A DNA stretch of 64,000 nucleotides, from contig CM055823.1 of assembly GCA_029582265.1 (NCBI GenBank), positions 4,278,001-4,342,000 of the forward strand, read 5' to 3'. The position numbers and the translations under genes are program-made. Of this stretch, positions 1-11,700 are shown in pieces. Below the pieces are notes generated by a model. The model saw only the letters and a list, made by a program, of their open reading frames with translations. It ran no database searches and had not been told where the DNA came from. Position 1 is the first letter of the stretch, and every line of letters begins with the position of its first letter. The stretch is from Zoroaster sp. YZ-2022 (Eukaryota > Echinodermata > Asteroidea > Forcipulatida > Zoroasteridae).

Positions 1-740
1 TGAGAGATTCTTAACGACCACATCATAAATTAGATTAAGAACACTGGGTAGGATTTTTATCGTCGATAAGTACTATAATCGAATTAAAATTTAACTGCAT
101 TAGCGTTTTAATGCGTCTTTTCAGGGTATTTTGCGGAAGGTTTTAGAGGGAAATTTGTCCTTGTGGTGAGCCTTAAATTCATTCAGACAATCTTGTCAGA
201 AATGTGTGGCTGTCCCTGACATTAAATGCTTTATTGCTTCCATTCTCGTCACAATCGATCTGAACAATAAGCGTGTGTGGCCATTATTTCATAGGATTTA
301 AGTTATATTCATAATGTATATTTCTGTAATGTGTAAAACATGTTCCGTACGTCATACATAAATTGAACTCACGCGCTACATTACCAACCAATGTAATGAT
401 GAATGATTGAATTACTTAATTTTGGCAGTGATTTGTCTTTTGCCAAAATAATTGAACCAAATGTTATTGCTGAAATCAATTGTAACCTCTCAAAATTTCT
501 ATATCAGTAATGTTATTGTTAACTGAATATTCAGTCATGTTTTTATCATAGTTTGGAAAAGAAAAACAATCACCGTTAACGCTTTGAGTTATTAAAATGT
601 TCTCCACAAAGGATGATATTTCCACCAACCATTATGTCTCTAAAATATTTTTCTATTGGACTTTCTGTGTGAAGCTTTCAACATTACTCACACATTTGTG
701 TATAACAATTGATTGTTTTTGAAAACTCTTGTCACAACAA
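1..740. other. AT-rich sequence, no gene seen
   Basis: I see no open frame with recognisable protein, no RNA gene and no clear repeat. The terminal exon of TOP3B (minus strand) would be expected leftward of its exon 15. I looked here for a Cys-rich segment followed by an Arg/Gly-rich tail and found none. Confidence 0.5.
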
Positions 741-795
741 CAGTGTCGTGTGGAGTGTCGTGTGGAGTGTCGTGGAGTGTCGTGTGGAGTGTCGT
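741..795. repeat. 12-bp-type minisatellite (GTGGAGTGTCGT)
   Basis: Four to five imperfect copies of a GTGTCGTGTGGAGT-like unit sit immediately 5' of a SINE. The array runs into the first bases of that SINE, so it may have grown from the junction. Confidence 0.7.
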
Positions 796-1135
796 GGCCG
801 AGCGGTCTAGCTTACCGGACTCAAGTTCTGGTGTTAGCAGCAGAATGTGGGTTCGAATCCCGGCCGTGACACTTGTGTCCTTGAGCAAGACACTTAACCA
901 TAATTGCTTCTCTCCACCCAGGGGTTAAATGGGTACCCGTGAGGGCAGAGTTGGTTGATTAGCCCTATATGCGCTGTAATGGCAGCAATTGAGCTGTATA
1001 CTCCCCAGGGAGCTGAGATGGTTTCAGGAATTATTTATGAGCCTTATGAGCAGGGGTAATAATATGCGCCTTGAGCACCACTCAGTTGGTGGATACGTGC
1101 GCTATATAAGTCCACACATTATTATTATTATTATT
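795..1135 (+). mobile_element. tRNA-derived SINE, full-length type 1
   Basis: The 5' end carries a polymerase III A box (TGGCCGAGCGGTCTAG) and a B box (GGTTCGAATCC), as in tRNA-Leu/Ser type heads. A conserved body follows (ACTTGTGTCCTTGAGCAAG, CTCCCCAGGGAGCTGAGATG) and the 3' end is an (ATT)n tail. A nearly identical full copy lies at 48408-48766, so the family was recently active. Confidence 0.9.
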
Positions 1136-1308
1136 AACAAGAGTAATTCTTGTGAGCTGTAGTAATTTCTGTCAGCAGTGTGATGTTGTAAAGACTAAAA
1201 CAATTCAGTAGGATTTGAAGCTTTGCATGGTGGAAGTAAAGTAGGAGTAAGGTTTGCGGTACGACCATGTAACAATCAGTTGTAATAAGTTAAAAATGAG
1301 TATGGGTT

Positions 1309-1704
1309 AAGATTGGGCGATTTCGATTTTTTTCATCCACGATATATCGGCAAACATATATCGCGATTTTCAATAGTATCGCGATTATTTTTTTTTTTCA
1401 TTCATGCATGATTGCTTTAGAGCCGATAACCACAGGTATGTACCCCTTACAAGCGTCACAATAAATCACAAATTCGTTTGCATAGTGTGTATGTACTTCT
1501 GTAGTTTGGTTTGGTTTCTCACTTCCAAAAGCTGAAAAGACTGTCCAAATTTTGTTTCCATGGAATTTCTGACTTGACTCACAATGGCGATTTTTTTTTA
1601 ATCGCGATTTCCCGATATCTCAATAACTTCAAAAGGTTCTCGATACTGTAATCGAATAAAAAAAGACATCGCGACATTCGATATTATCGTCTTATCGCCC
1701 AAGC
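1309..1704. mobile_element. hAT-like MITE, GGGCGAT family, copy 1
   Basis: Ends are inverted (AAGATTGGGCGAT / ATCGCCCAAGC). The subterminal parts are rich in TATCGCGAT-type palindromes. An 8-bp flanking duplication is visible with one mismatch: TATGGGTT at 1301-1308 and TATGGGTA at 1705-1712. An 8-bp duplication is typical of hAT elements. No coding capacity. Confidence 0.8.
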
Positions 1705-2129
1705 TATGGGTATTCCTCAATCCTACTGATCTCTCGCCTGGGAATGGGAACATTTCCGTATCCAACAATCTTTGATATTTAAATTAGGCACTCCCAGCCT
1801 GTGCGTGTTGGATTAAAGTCTGATACGCGGTTACTATGACAAGCGTGTGGTGCAGTAGTCAGGCTGAGACGCGGCCAGGATATGAGCTATCTAACTTTCA
1901 AATCCTACGCATTACAGGTAGGTATTTATTTCGTCAGAAATATGCTGTTCTGTGGTTTTCCCAGGCATAAAACATTTTACAATAACAAGCTTGCAATAGA
2001 CTTTGACCATGAAGCAGGTAGCTTGTTTTTGCTTCCATACAATTCCACGTGACCAAACTATGGTTGGAATGGAAAAATATTCTGTCCCGTTTTATGTATT
2101 AAGATTCCGTAATATAGTATTGATTGTAT

Positions 2130-2501
2130 TAAGGCTGCGCCAGGTATCCGGATACCCGACCGAAAATATCATTACCCGGTTCCATTTTTCGGTTCCAATT
2201 ACCCGTACACGACTTTTTTAAAATCCGACTGAACATTTTAAGCCACACAAAATAATGAAAGTCGCTGATTTTTTTGCTAACAAAATGAAGAAAACTTGGA
2301 TGAAGGCTTTAGAAGTACTATTTGCCGACAACCTTTCACATACTTGCCGACTTTTGTTTGAAACTTGTGTTCGTATTGGTTATTTTATACATTGAGGAGC
2401 ATTTATGTGCTTTTACAAAATTGTTTACGGGTATCCGGGTATCCGAAGATTTCAAATTTCGGGTATCCGGTTCCTGAAATAACCGAAAACGCACAGCCCT
2501 T
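2130..2501. mobile_element. hAT-like MITE, GGATACCC family, intact copy
   Basis: Inverted ends AAGGCTGCGC / GCACAGCCCTT enclose CGGATACCC and GGTTCCATTTTTCGG subterminal motifs. The element is bounded by a perfect 8-bp duplication, GATTGTAT at 2122-2129 and 2502-2509. Other copies in this window (27392-28333, about 32345-32690, about 32935-33890) carry later insertions. This copy supplies the uninterrupted sequence for the 33190-33643 insertion. Confidence 0.85.
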
Positions 2502-2698
2502 GATTGTATCTACAGGGAAACAGACTATTACCGGTATGGGAACAGAATAAACAAAATGGTGTGTATATTATTATGCAGAATACCTGTGAATAGTTCGATA
2601 CGCATACATATCTGTCACTAAAAACAAACATTCAATCTTGATTTATAATAAGTGACTGGGTCCGCAAAAAATGCATGCAAGTAAGTTTAACCCTGCTC

Positions 2699-3209
<511 letters not shown>

Positions 3210-3810
3210 CCCTGCTCATGGTGAGATATTATTCTCTAAATTAAAAGTAAACAGCTTCCTGAACTCCAGAAATAGGGCTTCAATATTGTTAACCTTTAAA
3301 AAAAATTATTCAGTTTCAAATCAACGGCATGCTTTGAACGTCTCAGCCCTACTTTCTGATAAACTGTTAAAATTAATAGTCATTGAGGGTATGTCATCAG
3401 AAGCTATAATTTAAATTGAAAGTTAAAAACTTCCTGAATTCTATAAAATAGGGTTCCAATATCTTTTTTTAAACATTTAATTCGACCAGCCTCAGATCAG
3501 CGGCGAGATTTGAATCGGCCTAACTTTCTGATGAAACTGTTAACATATATTCAAATTATTAATTTGATTGACAAGACAATATTTCATTCCTTTGAAAAAT
3601 ATTCTGAAGGTTAAATTGTAACCGTGCAAATAACAAAGTCATCAATTTCAACTCAAACCTTGGCATTTAAAGAAGTATTGACCATGTTTTACGCTATTTT
3701 TCTGGCAATTTCCTGAAATGTGTAGCTTTATTGGTTCATCGATAATGTCCTTACAGAGAAGAAAACAAATCATTTGAAATTAGATATTTTACAAAATAAC
3801 TGTCAGAAAA

Positions 3811-4443
3811 AAAGTCTTGCTTCTGGTCTCTGCGCGCGTCCTCTCAGACCCACGTATCGGCACTTTTAATTTAATTTTTTTTTATTTTTATTTTTTTGCT
3901 ATGAAACGATGTCCAATTGCAGCCAATATTGCTGGATCGATTGGATTTCTTTTTCACATAGGGATATGAACGTTTGCCCGATATATGAGGCCTCTCTTAG
4001 CCACCATACTTTGTATATGGGAAATTTGGTGCCCACGTATACATGAAGCACGTATTTCCCTGTTGGCAACCAAAAAAAAGATTACAAAAAGAAAGATGAC
4101 CAAAAAAAAGATGACCAAAAAAAAGATGACCAAAAAAAAGATGACCAAAAAAAAGATGACCAAAAAAAAGATGACCAAAAAAAAGATGACCAAAAAAAAG
4201 ATTACCCAAAAAAAAATTACCAAAAAAAAGATTACCAAAAAAAAAAAGATGACCAAAAAAAAGATGACCAAAAAAAAAGATGACCAAAAAAAAAGATTAC
4301 CCAAAAAAAGATTACCAAAAAAAGATTACCAAAAAAAAGATTGCCAAAAAAAAAGATTACCAAAAAAAGATTACCAAAAAAAGAAGAAAAAAAAGCGCGT
4401 CACCGCACCGATTTTGAAGCCGACCGATGACCAGAAGCTGTAG
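3811..4443. mobile_element. Non-autonomous DNA element, AAAAAGTCT..TTCTGGTC family, copy a
   Basis: Inverted ends (AAAAAGTCTTGCTTCTGGTC and GACCAGAAGCTGTAGACTTT) enclose a body shared with 12633-13205, 29690-30560 and 54641-54990. Shared motifs are CGATGTCCAATTGCAGCC, GCTGGATCGATTGG and CCTCTCTTAGCCACCATA. This copy is enlarged by the internal minisatellite at 4075-4395. It encodes nothing credible. I could not assign it to a superfamily. Confidence 0.7.
4075..4395. repeat. 15-bp minisatellite (GATGACCAAAAAAAA)
   Basis: About twenty copies of GATGACCAAAAAAAA / GATTACCAAAAAAA run through the 3' half of the host element. The other copies of that element have just one GATTACCAAAAAA at this place (13150), so the array grew from a single native unit. 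The Lys-rich and Phe-rich open frames on the two strands are artefacts of the repeat. Confidence 0.95.
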
Positions 4444-4449
4444 ACTTTT

Positions 4450-5490
4450 TGCCTTAAGTGATCTATTTTTAAACGTTTCAGCTAGGTTTGAAGCTACCGA
4501 CTAGTATTTTGTTTGCATTTATACATTTGGCAACAAATAATGTTAACCTGAAATCGCAGTACTACTGAATGCTAAGTGCTTTCAAGAGCGGGAGAAAATC
4601 CACAGACGACTGGAATGGAACTCAAAATCAACAACGTCATTGCGCAGACGATTCCCTCTTGATAACCGCGGTTGCACGTTGACGATTGAACGGCTAGAGT
4701 CCTGTGTATGTTGACGGAATTCTTGGGACCGTGAACGACAATATTTCATCGGGTTTATTTTATTTGTTGTTTTATTTAATCAGGGTGGCCTTATCAGTTA
4801 AAAAACTGCTTTCCGTAAGGGCCCTGCATTAAACATTTAAATTAAAACAGTTTAAGAAATTGAAATGACATGAATTGAATTAAAATAAACTCATTAATCA
4901 GAAACAAACATATTATAAACAATAATCAACATTAAAATCAAATGAAAAACATTAAAAGCAGGTTGAATAGTTTCATTATATGAAATTATTTAAATTATGT
5001 ACAATAATTTAAAACATAATAAAATTTAAATTAAAATTAAAATGCCAAAAAATTAGTTTAAGAGGGCTTTAAAAACATTTAAAGACTTAGCCTTTCGCTG
5101 GGCTGTGGTCAAATTGTTCCATCCCAGGGTCCCACAATACTGAAATGTGTGTTTTGTTACTGATATTGGGCTGGATCACGGTACCAATTTAATCATTGAC
5201 AACACATGTTAAAACATTGTTGAATATTGATCTAGGCTATTTGAATTCTTTAATTGATTAAATTGATCATATTAATCATTCAAACTCAGTGAGATTTAGT
5301 GACGATGGTACATGTACATCACTTGTTCTCTGAAAATATCATCTGAAGTTCACTTTAAAAAGTTGGGGTAATTTTTCTTTAAGAAATATCTCCGACATAC
5401 AAGAGAACATTATTGTCATATCATGGTTCAAGGATTGGGATTTAAAACATTCACAAGGTAACAACCAAAATAAAGTTCAATCCATCTTGG
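4450..5490. other. AT-rich sequence, no gene seen
   Basis: Long A/T runs (4780-5050) and no recognisable frame or element end. Nothing here resembles the missing TOP3B tail. Confidence 0.5.
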
Positions 5491-5494
5491 TGTT

Positions 5495-5585
5495 ATCGAA
5501 ACCTCGTGGAACCTCGTGGAACCACGTGAAACCACGTGAAACCACGTGAAACCTCGTGAAACCACGTGAAACCACATGAAACCAC
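5495..5585. repeat. 10-bp tandem repeat (AACCACGTGA)
   Basis: About nine copies of AACC(A/T)CGTG(A/G)A in a row. The units contain CACGTG E-box palindromes, but nothing else suggests a regulatory role. Confidence 0.9.
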
Positions 5586-6098
5586 CTCACGGGAACTGGG
5601 GACAAAGCCATCACGTGTGTATTATAAAACACTTTCCAGAACAAGCTTGTCGTCAGACTTACGGACGTTGCACCTACTGTTCAAATAATATGATTAGTCA
5701 ATTAGCTATATTTGATTGATAGCTGATGATTGGTAAATTTAACGCTAACTTAACACGGAATGGTAATTTAAATTCAAATGCACGGTTTGAATTGACACTT
5801 AACTGACTACAATGAAACATGAAGCCTTCATTTCCAATTTAAATGAGCGACTTATTTAACAAAACCTGGATATTACATGACGGCATTAATAGCTATTCAG
5901 CTGTGAAATTAGTGACTAAATCGTGCACACATGAATGATGCCCTCCAGCTAAAATGGCATTAGTCAAGGTAGATGAGTTCAGTATAGTTAATCATGCAGA
6001 CGTTGTCTATGCGTATCCTCATTGGGAGAATAGGGTTTCAATGGGGATAACAGTATCTCCCAATCGGGATAGTATAGTCGACATCGACCCTATGCGCG

Positions 6099-6437
6099 TT
6101 TATCAGACATGTTTATATTTCAGTTAGTCAGTAATTGTTAGACTTGCTTCAGGTGGTTGCTTACTAATCACATTATCTTCATCTAATGTCTAATTAAGAG
6201 GGAACATTTGCAGTGAATCGTTTATCAGACATGTTTATGTTTCAGTTAGTCTTGCTTCAGGTGGTTGCTTACTAATTATATTATCTTCATCCAATGTCTA
6301 ATTAAGAAGGGAACTTTTGGAGTGAATCGTTTATCAGACATATTTATTTTCAGTTAGTCAGTAATTGTTAGACTTGCTTCAGTTGGTTGCTTACTAATTA
6401 TATTATCTTCACCCAACGTCTAATTAAGAAGGGAACT
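6099..6437. repeat. Three tandem copies of a ~115-bp unit
   Basis: Copies start at the CGTTTATCAGACAT motifs at about 6099, 6219 and 6328 and share GGTTGCTTACTAAT and TCTAATTAAGA. The middle copy lacks ~15 bp (AGTAATTGTTAGACT). No coding potential. Confidence 0.85.
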
Positions 6438-6621
6438 TAATCTGTCACAACCATGTCATGTTATCAAGCAAGCGTGTAAGTAAATATAACATCATTGGTA
6501 AATTAGTTTTGAAGGGGTTAAGAATCTATCAGACAGTCCCCTTGGTGATACAGCTATCATAGTCATGTCTGCGATAAAGTTATGGAATAAAACCTTTCAT
6601 CATAACAATATAATATCCCTG

Positions 6622-6880
6622 CTCATGAGGCGCATAAATCATTCCTGAAACCATCTCAGCTCCATGGGGAGTATACAGCTGCCATTTCGGCGCATGGCGC
6701 TAATCAAACACAACAACCAACTCTGCCTTCACAGGTATCCATTTACTCCTGGGTGGAGAGAAGCAATTATGGTAAAGTGTCTTGCTCAAGGACACAAGTA
6801 CTCCGGTCGCGGTTGGGATTCCAACCCACATTCTGACGACTCAGCCATCAGAACACAAATCCGAAGCACAAAACCGCTTG
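6622..6880 (-). mobile_element. tRNA-derived SINE, type 2, reverse orientation
   Basis: On the minus strand it reads head GTCAAGCGGTTTTGTGCTTC, then a diverged B box, then the shared body with CCACCCAGGAGTAAATGG and a truncated tail. The head differs from type 1 and matches the copies at 18435 and 41911. Confidence 0.8.
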
Positions 6881-6987
6881 ACAATGGGCCTCCATGCCAC
6901 TGTACACAATATTTATTGATTGAGCGGTTTTTTAGCCCTCCACCGACTACTGATAAAGCAGGCTTGGCATTTTCCGTTTAATTTGCG

Positions 6988-7165
6988 AAACGATGACACG
7001 TTGTGAAACGAGGACACGTTGCGAAACGAGGACACGTTGCGAAACGAGGACACGTTGCGAAACGAGGACACGTTGCGAAACGAGGACACGTTGCGAAACG
7101 AGGACACGTTGCGAAACGAGGACACGTTGCGAAACGAGGACACGTTGCGAAACGAGGACACGTTT
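6988..7165. repeat. 18-bp tandem array (GAAACGAGGACACGTTGC)
   Basis: About ten near-perfect head-to-tail copies. The length is a multiple of 3, so every frame stays open and short repetitive peptides appear on both strands. There are no spacers, so it is not a CRISPR array. Confidence 0.97.
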
Positions 7166-7484
7166 TGACACAGACCGTGTACACGTGTAATCAATTATTA
7201 TTTCACCAAGCGCTAGCGATATAATCTTGGCACGGGGCTGCATTCATCTAGTTAAATTTAACCCATATCCAATCAAAGTCTGGCACAAAACATCATCCAA
7301 AATTTCTGGTTGTATTACAATTTAAAAAAAATGTATCAGTTGGACTTACTGGGAATCTTGATATATTAATAGCGGCCCACTTCTCGCACATCGTGAAATA
7401 AAACTGACCAGCCAAATATTGCGGAAATGGAAGATTCAATTGTTTAAATCTAGGATTTATTTACATGTTACGTTAACTTGAAAA

Positions 7485-7735
7485 CATTTAGCAGGAATGT
7501 GATTTGATAAAAGTAACAAATCCTGAAAAATAGGTAGTAAGCCTGGGTCTCCCTTTGGTCTAGAGGATAAAGCCCCCCACCCCTGAACCTCCTGGATGTT
7601 TAATATTGAAGGATTTACAGACTCTCCACATCCCCACAAACAAGAAACTAGAGCTTTAGACACAATACAGGTTACTTCTTTCTTTCCTTGGTGACTACTT
7701 CTCTTCTTTCAAGAAAATTTTGAGGCAAAAGAAAT
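7485..7735. repeat. Dispersed repeat (also at 9820-9965 and 14085-14340)
   Basis: The motifs CCTGGGTCTCCCTTTGGTCT, CCACATCCCCACAAACAAG and GACACAATACAGG recur in the same order at 14085-14340, and the second half at 9820-9965. No terminal repeats or target duplication could be fixed. Confidence 0.7.
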
Positions 7736-7739
7736 AGAA

Positions 7740-8505
7740 ATAGAAATAGAAATAGGAAAAGACCCATACCCCCTGGGCCCCCACTGAAAAGCAATTTCCC
7801 CTGTGCCTGCCCCCCCCCCCCCCACTGAAAAAGTCCTGGCTACGCCGCTGGTGTTTTCAAAGTGTCTGTCTGTTTTTTTAAGAACACATGTTTCTGACTG
7901 CGACCGAACTTCATGCATTCCCCACTCTCCAACGCCCACAATCCAATCTTTCTACCTTGGCACAGAAAAATTTTGCCCCATAACAAGATGGCGCATGTTA
8001 TCTTCCGATTATCCGATGACTGAAACAATAACCTCTCTGAAATAATTCAACACTAATTCAATTAAAGCAGGTTCATACTTCTAGCGATTAGGGAACGATA
8101 ACAAATATTTACTAATAATATTCAGGGCTTAAAATGAACACTAGTCCACTAGTCCGAGTCTAGTGGTTTTATCAGTGGTTTTATCAGTGGGACTACGAGC
8201 TGCTGGGGTTTGGGTAGTCTGATGGGCTAGTGAAGAAAATGAAATAAAAATACGCAAAAAACATTCAGTATGATCTCAGCAAGAACATGTTGCTCACCAG
8301 CTCATGGTTCATTTCTTCTTCTTTTTTGTATTTTATATTCACCTTTTTCAGGACTGCTAAAAAATGAGAATGACTAGCAAAATGTTTACATAACCTGTGG
8401 GGCTACCAAGAAAGTTAATTGCGTTTTTTTTTCGACACCCTGATATAGGAGTCTTACATACACTGTAGCACGAAATCCATCAAAATGTGATATTCTAAGC
8501 ACTTA
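7740..8505. other. Gene-free; AAATAG microsatellite and possible hAT end
   Basis: A short (GAAATA)n run at 7734-7758, a C run at 7810-7822, and GTCCTGGCTACGCCGCTG at 7832-7849, which reversed is CAGCGGCGTAGCCAGGAC, a hAT-type terminus. No matching second end was found. No coding sequence recognised. Confidence 0.45.
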
Positions 8506-8509
8506 ACAT

Positions 8510-9325
8510 TATTATCCCCTGGTCATTGGGCCAATATCAATCCTGAAACTTTCTCAGCTCCCTGGGGAGTATACAGCTCTGTGCTGCCGTACTCAGTGAT
8601 ACAGTGGCTATCAAACACAATACCCATCTGTACTGGTCATTGGGCCAATATCAACCCTTAAACTTTCTCAGCTCCCTGGGGAGTATACAGGTCTGTGCTG
8701 CCGTACTCAGTGATACAGTGGCTATCAAACACAATATCCATCTGTACTGGTCATTGGGCCAATATCAATCCTTAAACTTTCTCAGCTCCCTGGGGAGTAT
8801 ACAGCTCTGTGCTGCCGTACTCAGTGATACAATGGCTATCAAACACAATATCCATCTGTACTGGTCATTGGGCCAATATCAATCCTTAAACTTTCTCAGC
8901 TCCCTGGGGAGTATACAGCTCTGTGCTGCCGTACTCAGTGCTACAGTGGCTATCAAACACAATATCCATATGTACTGGTCATTGGTCCAATATCAATCCT
9001 TAAACTTTCTCAGCTCCCTGGGGAGTATACAGCTCTGTGCTGCCGTACTCAATGCTACAGTGGCTATCAAACACAATATCCATCTGTACTGGTCATTGGT
9101 CCAGTATCAATCCTTAAACTTTCTCAGCTCCCTGGGGAGTATACAGCTCTGTGCTGCCGTACTCAGTGATACAGTGGCTATCAAACACAATATCCATCTG
9201 TACTGGTCATTGGGCCAATATCAACCCTTAAACTTTCTCAGCTCCCTGGGGAGTATACAGGTCTGTGCTGCCGTACTCAGTGATACAGTGGCTATCAAAC
9301 ACAATATCCATCTGTACCCTCATCT
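8510..9325. repeat. 114-bp satellite derived from a SINE body
   Basis: About seven copies, period exactly 114 bp (CCCTGGGG motif at 8560, 8674 and so on). Each contains CTCAGCTCCCTGGGGAGTA, which is the reverse complement of the SINE body, so the unit was captured from a SINE. Because 114 is 38 codons, a 241-residue frame stays open across the array. It is a repeat artefact, not a gene. Confidence 0.92.
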
Positions 9326-9426
9326 GTGATGCCATTGTGATAAGTTTCCCTTTAGTGCTGGCATGAGATTCTTCCTACCATGAAACGCGGTTCCGACTAA
9401 TTTCAGACCATTTCCTTGTCTATCAT

Positions 9427-9428
9427 TT

Positions 9429-9483
<55 letters not shown>

Positions 9484-9775
9484 TGTAGACTTATATGGCG
9501 CACGTATCCACCAACTGAGTGGTGCTCAAGGCGCATTATATTATTACCCCTGCTCATAAGGCTCATAAATCATTCCTGAAACCATCTCAGCTCCCTGGGG
9601 AGTATACAGCTCAATTGCTGCCATTACAGCGCATATAGGGCTAATCAACCAATTCTGCCCTCACAGGTACCCATTTAACCCCTGGGTGGAGAGAAGCAAT
9701 TATGGTAAATTGTCTTGCTCAAGGACACAAGTACCACATTCATTACCAGGATTCGAACCCACACTGTCATGACTC
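9427..9775 (-). mobile_element. tRNA-derived SINE, reverse, with long (TAA)n tail
   Basis: Starts with an uninterrupted (TAA)n run of about 54 bp (the reversed 3' tail), then GTGGATACGTGCGCCATATA in reverse, the body, and the reversed B box GATTCGAACCC near 9750. The A-box head is lost or degraded. Confidence 0.88.
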
Positions 9776-9965
9776 ATTTAACCCATCAAACTTTTGCTGT
9801 GAAATTTGTACAAAATTGAAGTAAAAAAATTCCTGAGGATTTACAGACTCGCCACATCCCCACAAACAAGAAACTAGAGGTTTGGACACAATACAGGCTA
9901 CTTCTTCCTTTCCTTGGTGGCTACTTCTCTTCCTTCAAGAACATTTTTAGGCAAAGGGAGATTGA

Positions 9966-11055
9966 AAAGTTTATTTGATTTCCACTCATTTATCATCTAG
10001 AAACCTGATTTGCATTGATGATCCTATGTACGAGGAAACAGCTAAATGGAAATACAGACATCAAACAAGAGAGTAGAATCATAGGGGAAAGACAGTAAGA
10101 TTTAAAACAAAAACATTACTATAGGGGAACAATAAACCTTTTATGGGAAGTATTTCTGATTCTAGACATGTTTTTGGAATGATCGTTAAGAGTTCTCAGA
10201 CTTTGACATCACAATTTACATCACGTTCACATTACTTCCCCATCACTAATTTCCGTAAAAGTAAATTTGATTTGAGTAAATTCTTAATGTGTTTCTGAAT
10301 GGGTTAAGATGTGATTCGTTCCCCAGCCAATTATTAAAAAGACTTGAGATGAATGAAGAAGACATCCATCCTTCAAAACGAAAATGCAGTCTCTCATCCA
10401 AGAATTTAGAGGGAAATTGGTTTAAATGGACGACACTCTGAGACTCTGGAGTAATCTACTGCTAGGAATCTTGACATCTTTCAATCCCATGTCGAACAAA
10501 GTTACTTGAAAATTAAAGGGAAGGTACATGATTGGTATTTGGTAATGTGCGTTTATTTCAACACTTTAGGGAGGAGGGTCAAGTTGTGGTACAGCCAAGC
10601 CTTTGCTCTACAGAGCAAATCTTATTAAAAATAATAATAAAGATTTTTAGCGCGCACATATCCACCCTGCTGGGCGCTCAAGTCGCGGAAACAAAGAAAA
10701 ACATGAATACAAACAATATACAATGATAGCATAGGGAAAAAAAATTAAAAATTATGTACCGAGATACATGGATAAATATGGTATGTTTTTTATTGTCTTT
10801 TTGTAATGTGTCTTGTACTTTTATCATCTTTTTATCCGAATAAATTCAAATCATGTACCTACAATGCAATTACAAATATACATCATCTTTGAAGAGTTGT
10901 GACATAAGATGAGTTTTAAGCATCGACTTAAATCTGGTTATACTATGACAAGATTTGAGTTTAGTTGGAAGATGATTCCAGAGTCTCGGAGCTGTGACAG
11001 AAAACGACCTATCATGGATGTTTTCTTTATAGTAAGCATTTTTTTTTCATGAAAA
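9966..11055. other. Gene-free; degraded retroelement-like 3' ends
   Basis: 10615-10690 resembles a tailed element end (AATAATAATAAAGATTTTTAGCGCGCACATATCC, in part). 10900-11030 is weakly similar in layout to 14560-14830. Neither has a credible frame. Confidence 0.4.
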
Positions 11056-11056
11056 T

Positions 11057-11215
11057 TTCATGAAATTTGACCCTGGTCATTGGATCAACATCATTCTCCT
11101 GAGGACGATCAGAGCATACTGATCGAAACGTCGAGTTGTACCCCCAGTTCTTTTCAGAACTAATTACTACTCAATTGAGATTCCACATGGTGTCACCGCA
11201 ATTAGTCTTACTTAT
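11057..11215 (+). mobile_element. Retroelement 3' fragment with GATCAG..CTGATCGAAACGTC motif
   Basis: Contains CCTGAGGACGATCAG, a 6-nt loop, CTGATCGAAACGTC, then AGTTCTTTTCAGAACTAATT. The reverse complement of the same block is at 35250-35400, and its 3' part is near 55000-55045. The stem followed by GAAAC is reminiscent of the hammerhead-like termini of Penelope elements, but that is inference. Confidence 0.5.
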
Positions 11216-11222
11216 CATTCCT

Positions 11223-11435
11223 TTAAATAGACAATATTGTCACAATCAGAGCAAACTTACAACAGAGCATGGAGTCTGTGTCCTAGTTTATTAGATATAC
11301 ACAGTGACTGAAAATTCCTGGCTCATTTATGCAGCAGTAACGGTAATATGTCCTTATCATGTGGGGTATTATTTTCAGTCACTGAGTTAATCTAAAACTA
11401 GCACTCCGATTCCACTCACTGTTCATCCTAACGCT
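11223..11435. mobile_element. MITE-A (TTAA, AGGGACAGTAT family), one end lost
   Basis: Starts at TTTAAATAGACAATATTGTC and contains the family core (CAGTGACTGAAAATTCCTGG, CATGTGGGGTATTATTTTC). Homology stops near CTCCGATTCCA, so the second terminus is missing. Confidence 0.75.
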
Positions 11436-11449
11436 ATTGTCTGATTAAT

Positions 11450-11692
11450 CTTTCTCAGCTCCCTGTGAAGTATACGCTCCATTAAGTGCAACCTCTCTGG
11501 CGCTACAGAGCCAATCAATCCCATTAACCTTCTCTCCACTCATGGGTTCTCATTTACAATCCCAGGTGAAGAGCATCAATTACGGTTAAATGTCTTTCTC
11601 AAGGTCAAAAGGCTCCTACAACATGGTCATGGCAAAGAATCAAACCCACATTATAACGACTTGGCCTAAAGTCTAATACCCTAATCCACTTT
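11450..11692 (-). mobile_element. Degraded SINE, reverse orientation
   Basis: CTCAGCTCCCTGTGAAGTAT, CTTCTCTCCACTCATGGG and the reversed B-box region are recognisable but strongly diverged from the other copies, so this is an old insertion. Confidence 0.65.
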
Positions 11693-11700
11693 ATTAAGGC

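Noticed and set aside
3985..4443. 152-residue Lys-rich frame and its Phe-rich antisense frames
   Set aside because: Pure translation of the GATGACCAAAAAAAA minisatellite.
6988..7165. CRISPR-like regular array
   Set aside because: The 18-bp units are contiguous with no spacers, in an animal genome.
8604..9329. 241-residue repetitive open frame
   Set aside because: Translation of the SINE-derived 114-bp satellite; the frame survives because 114 is divisible by 3.
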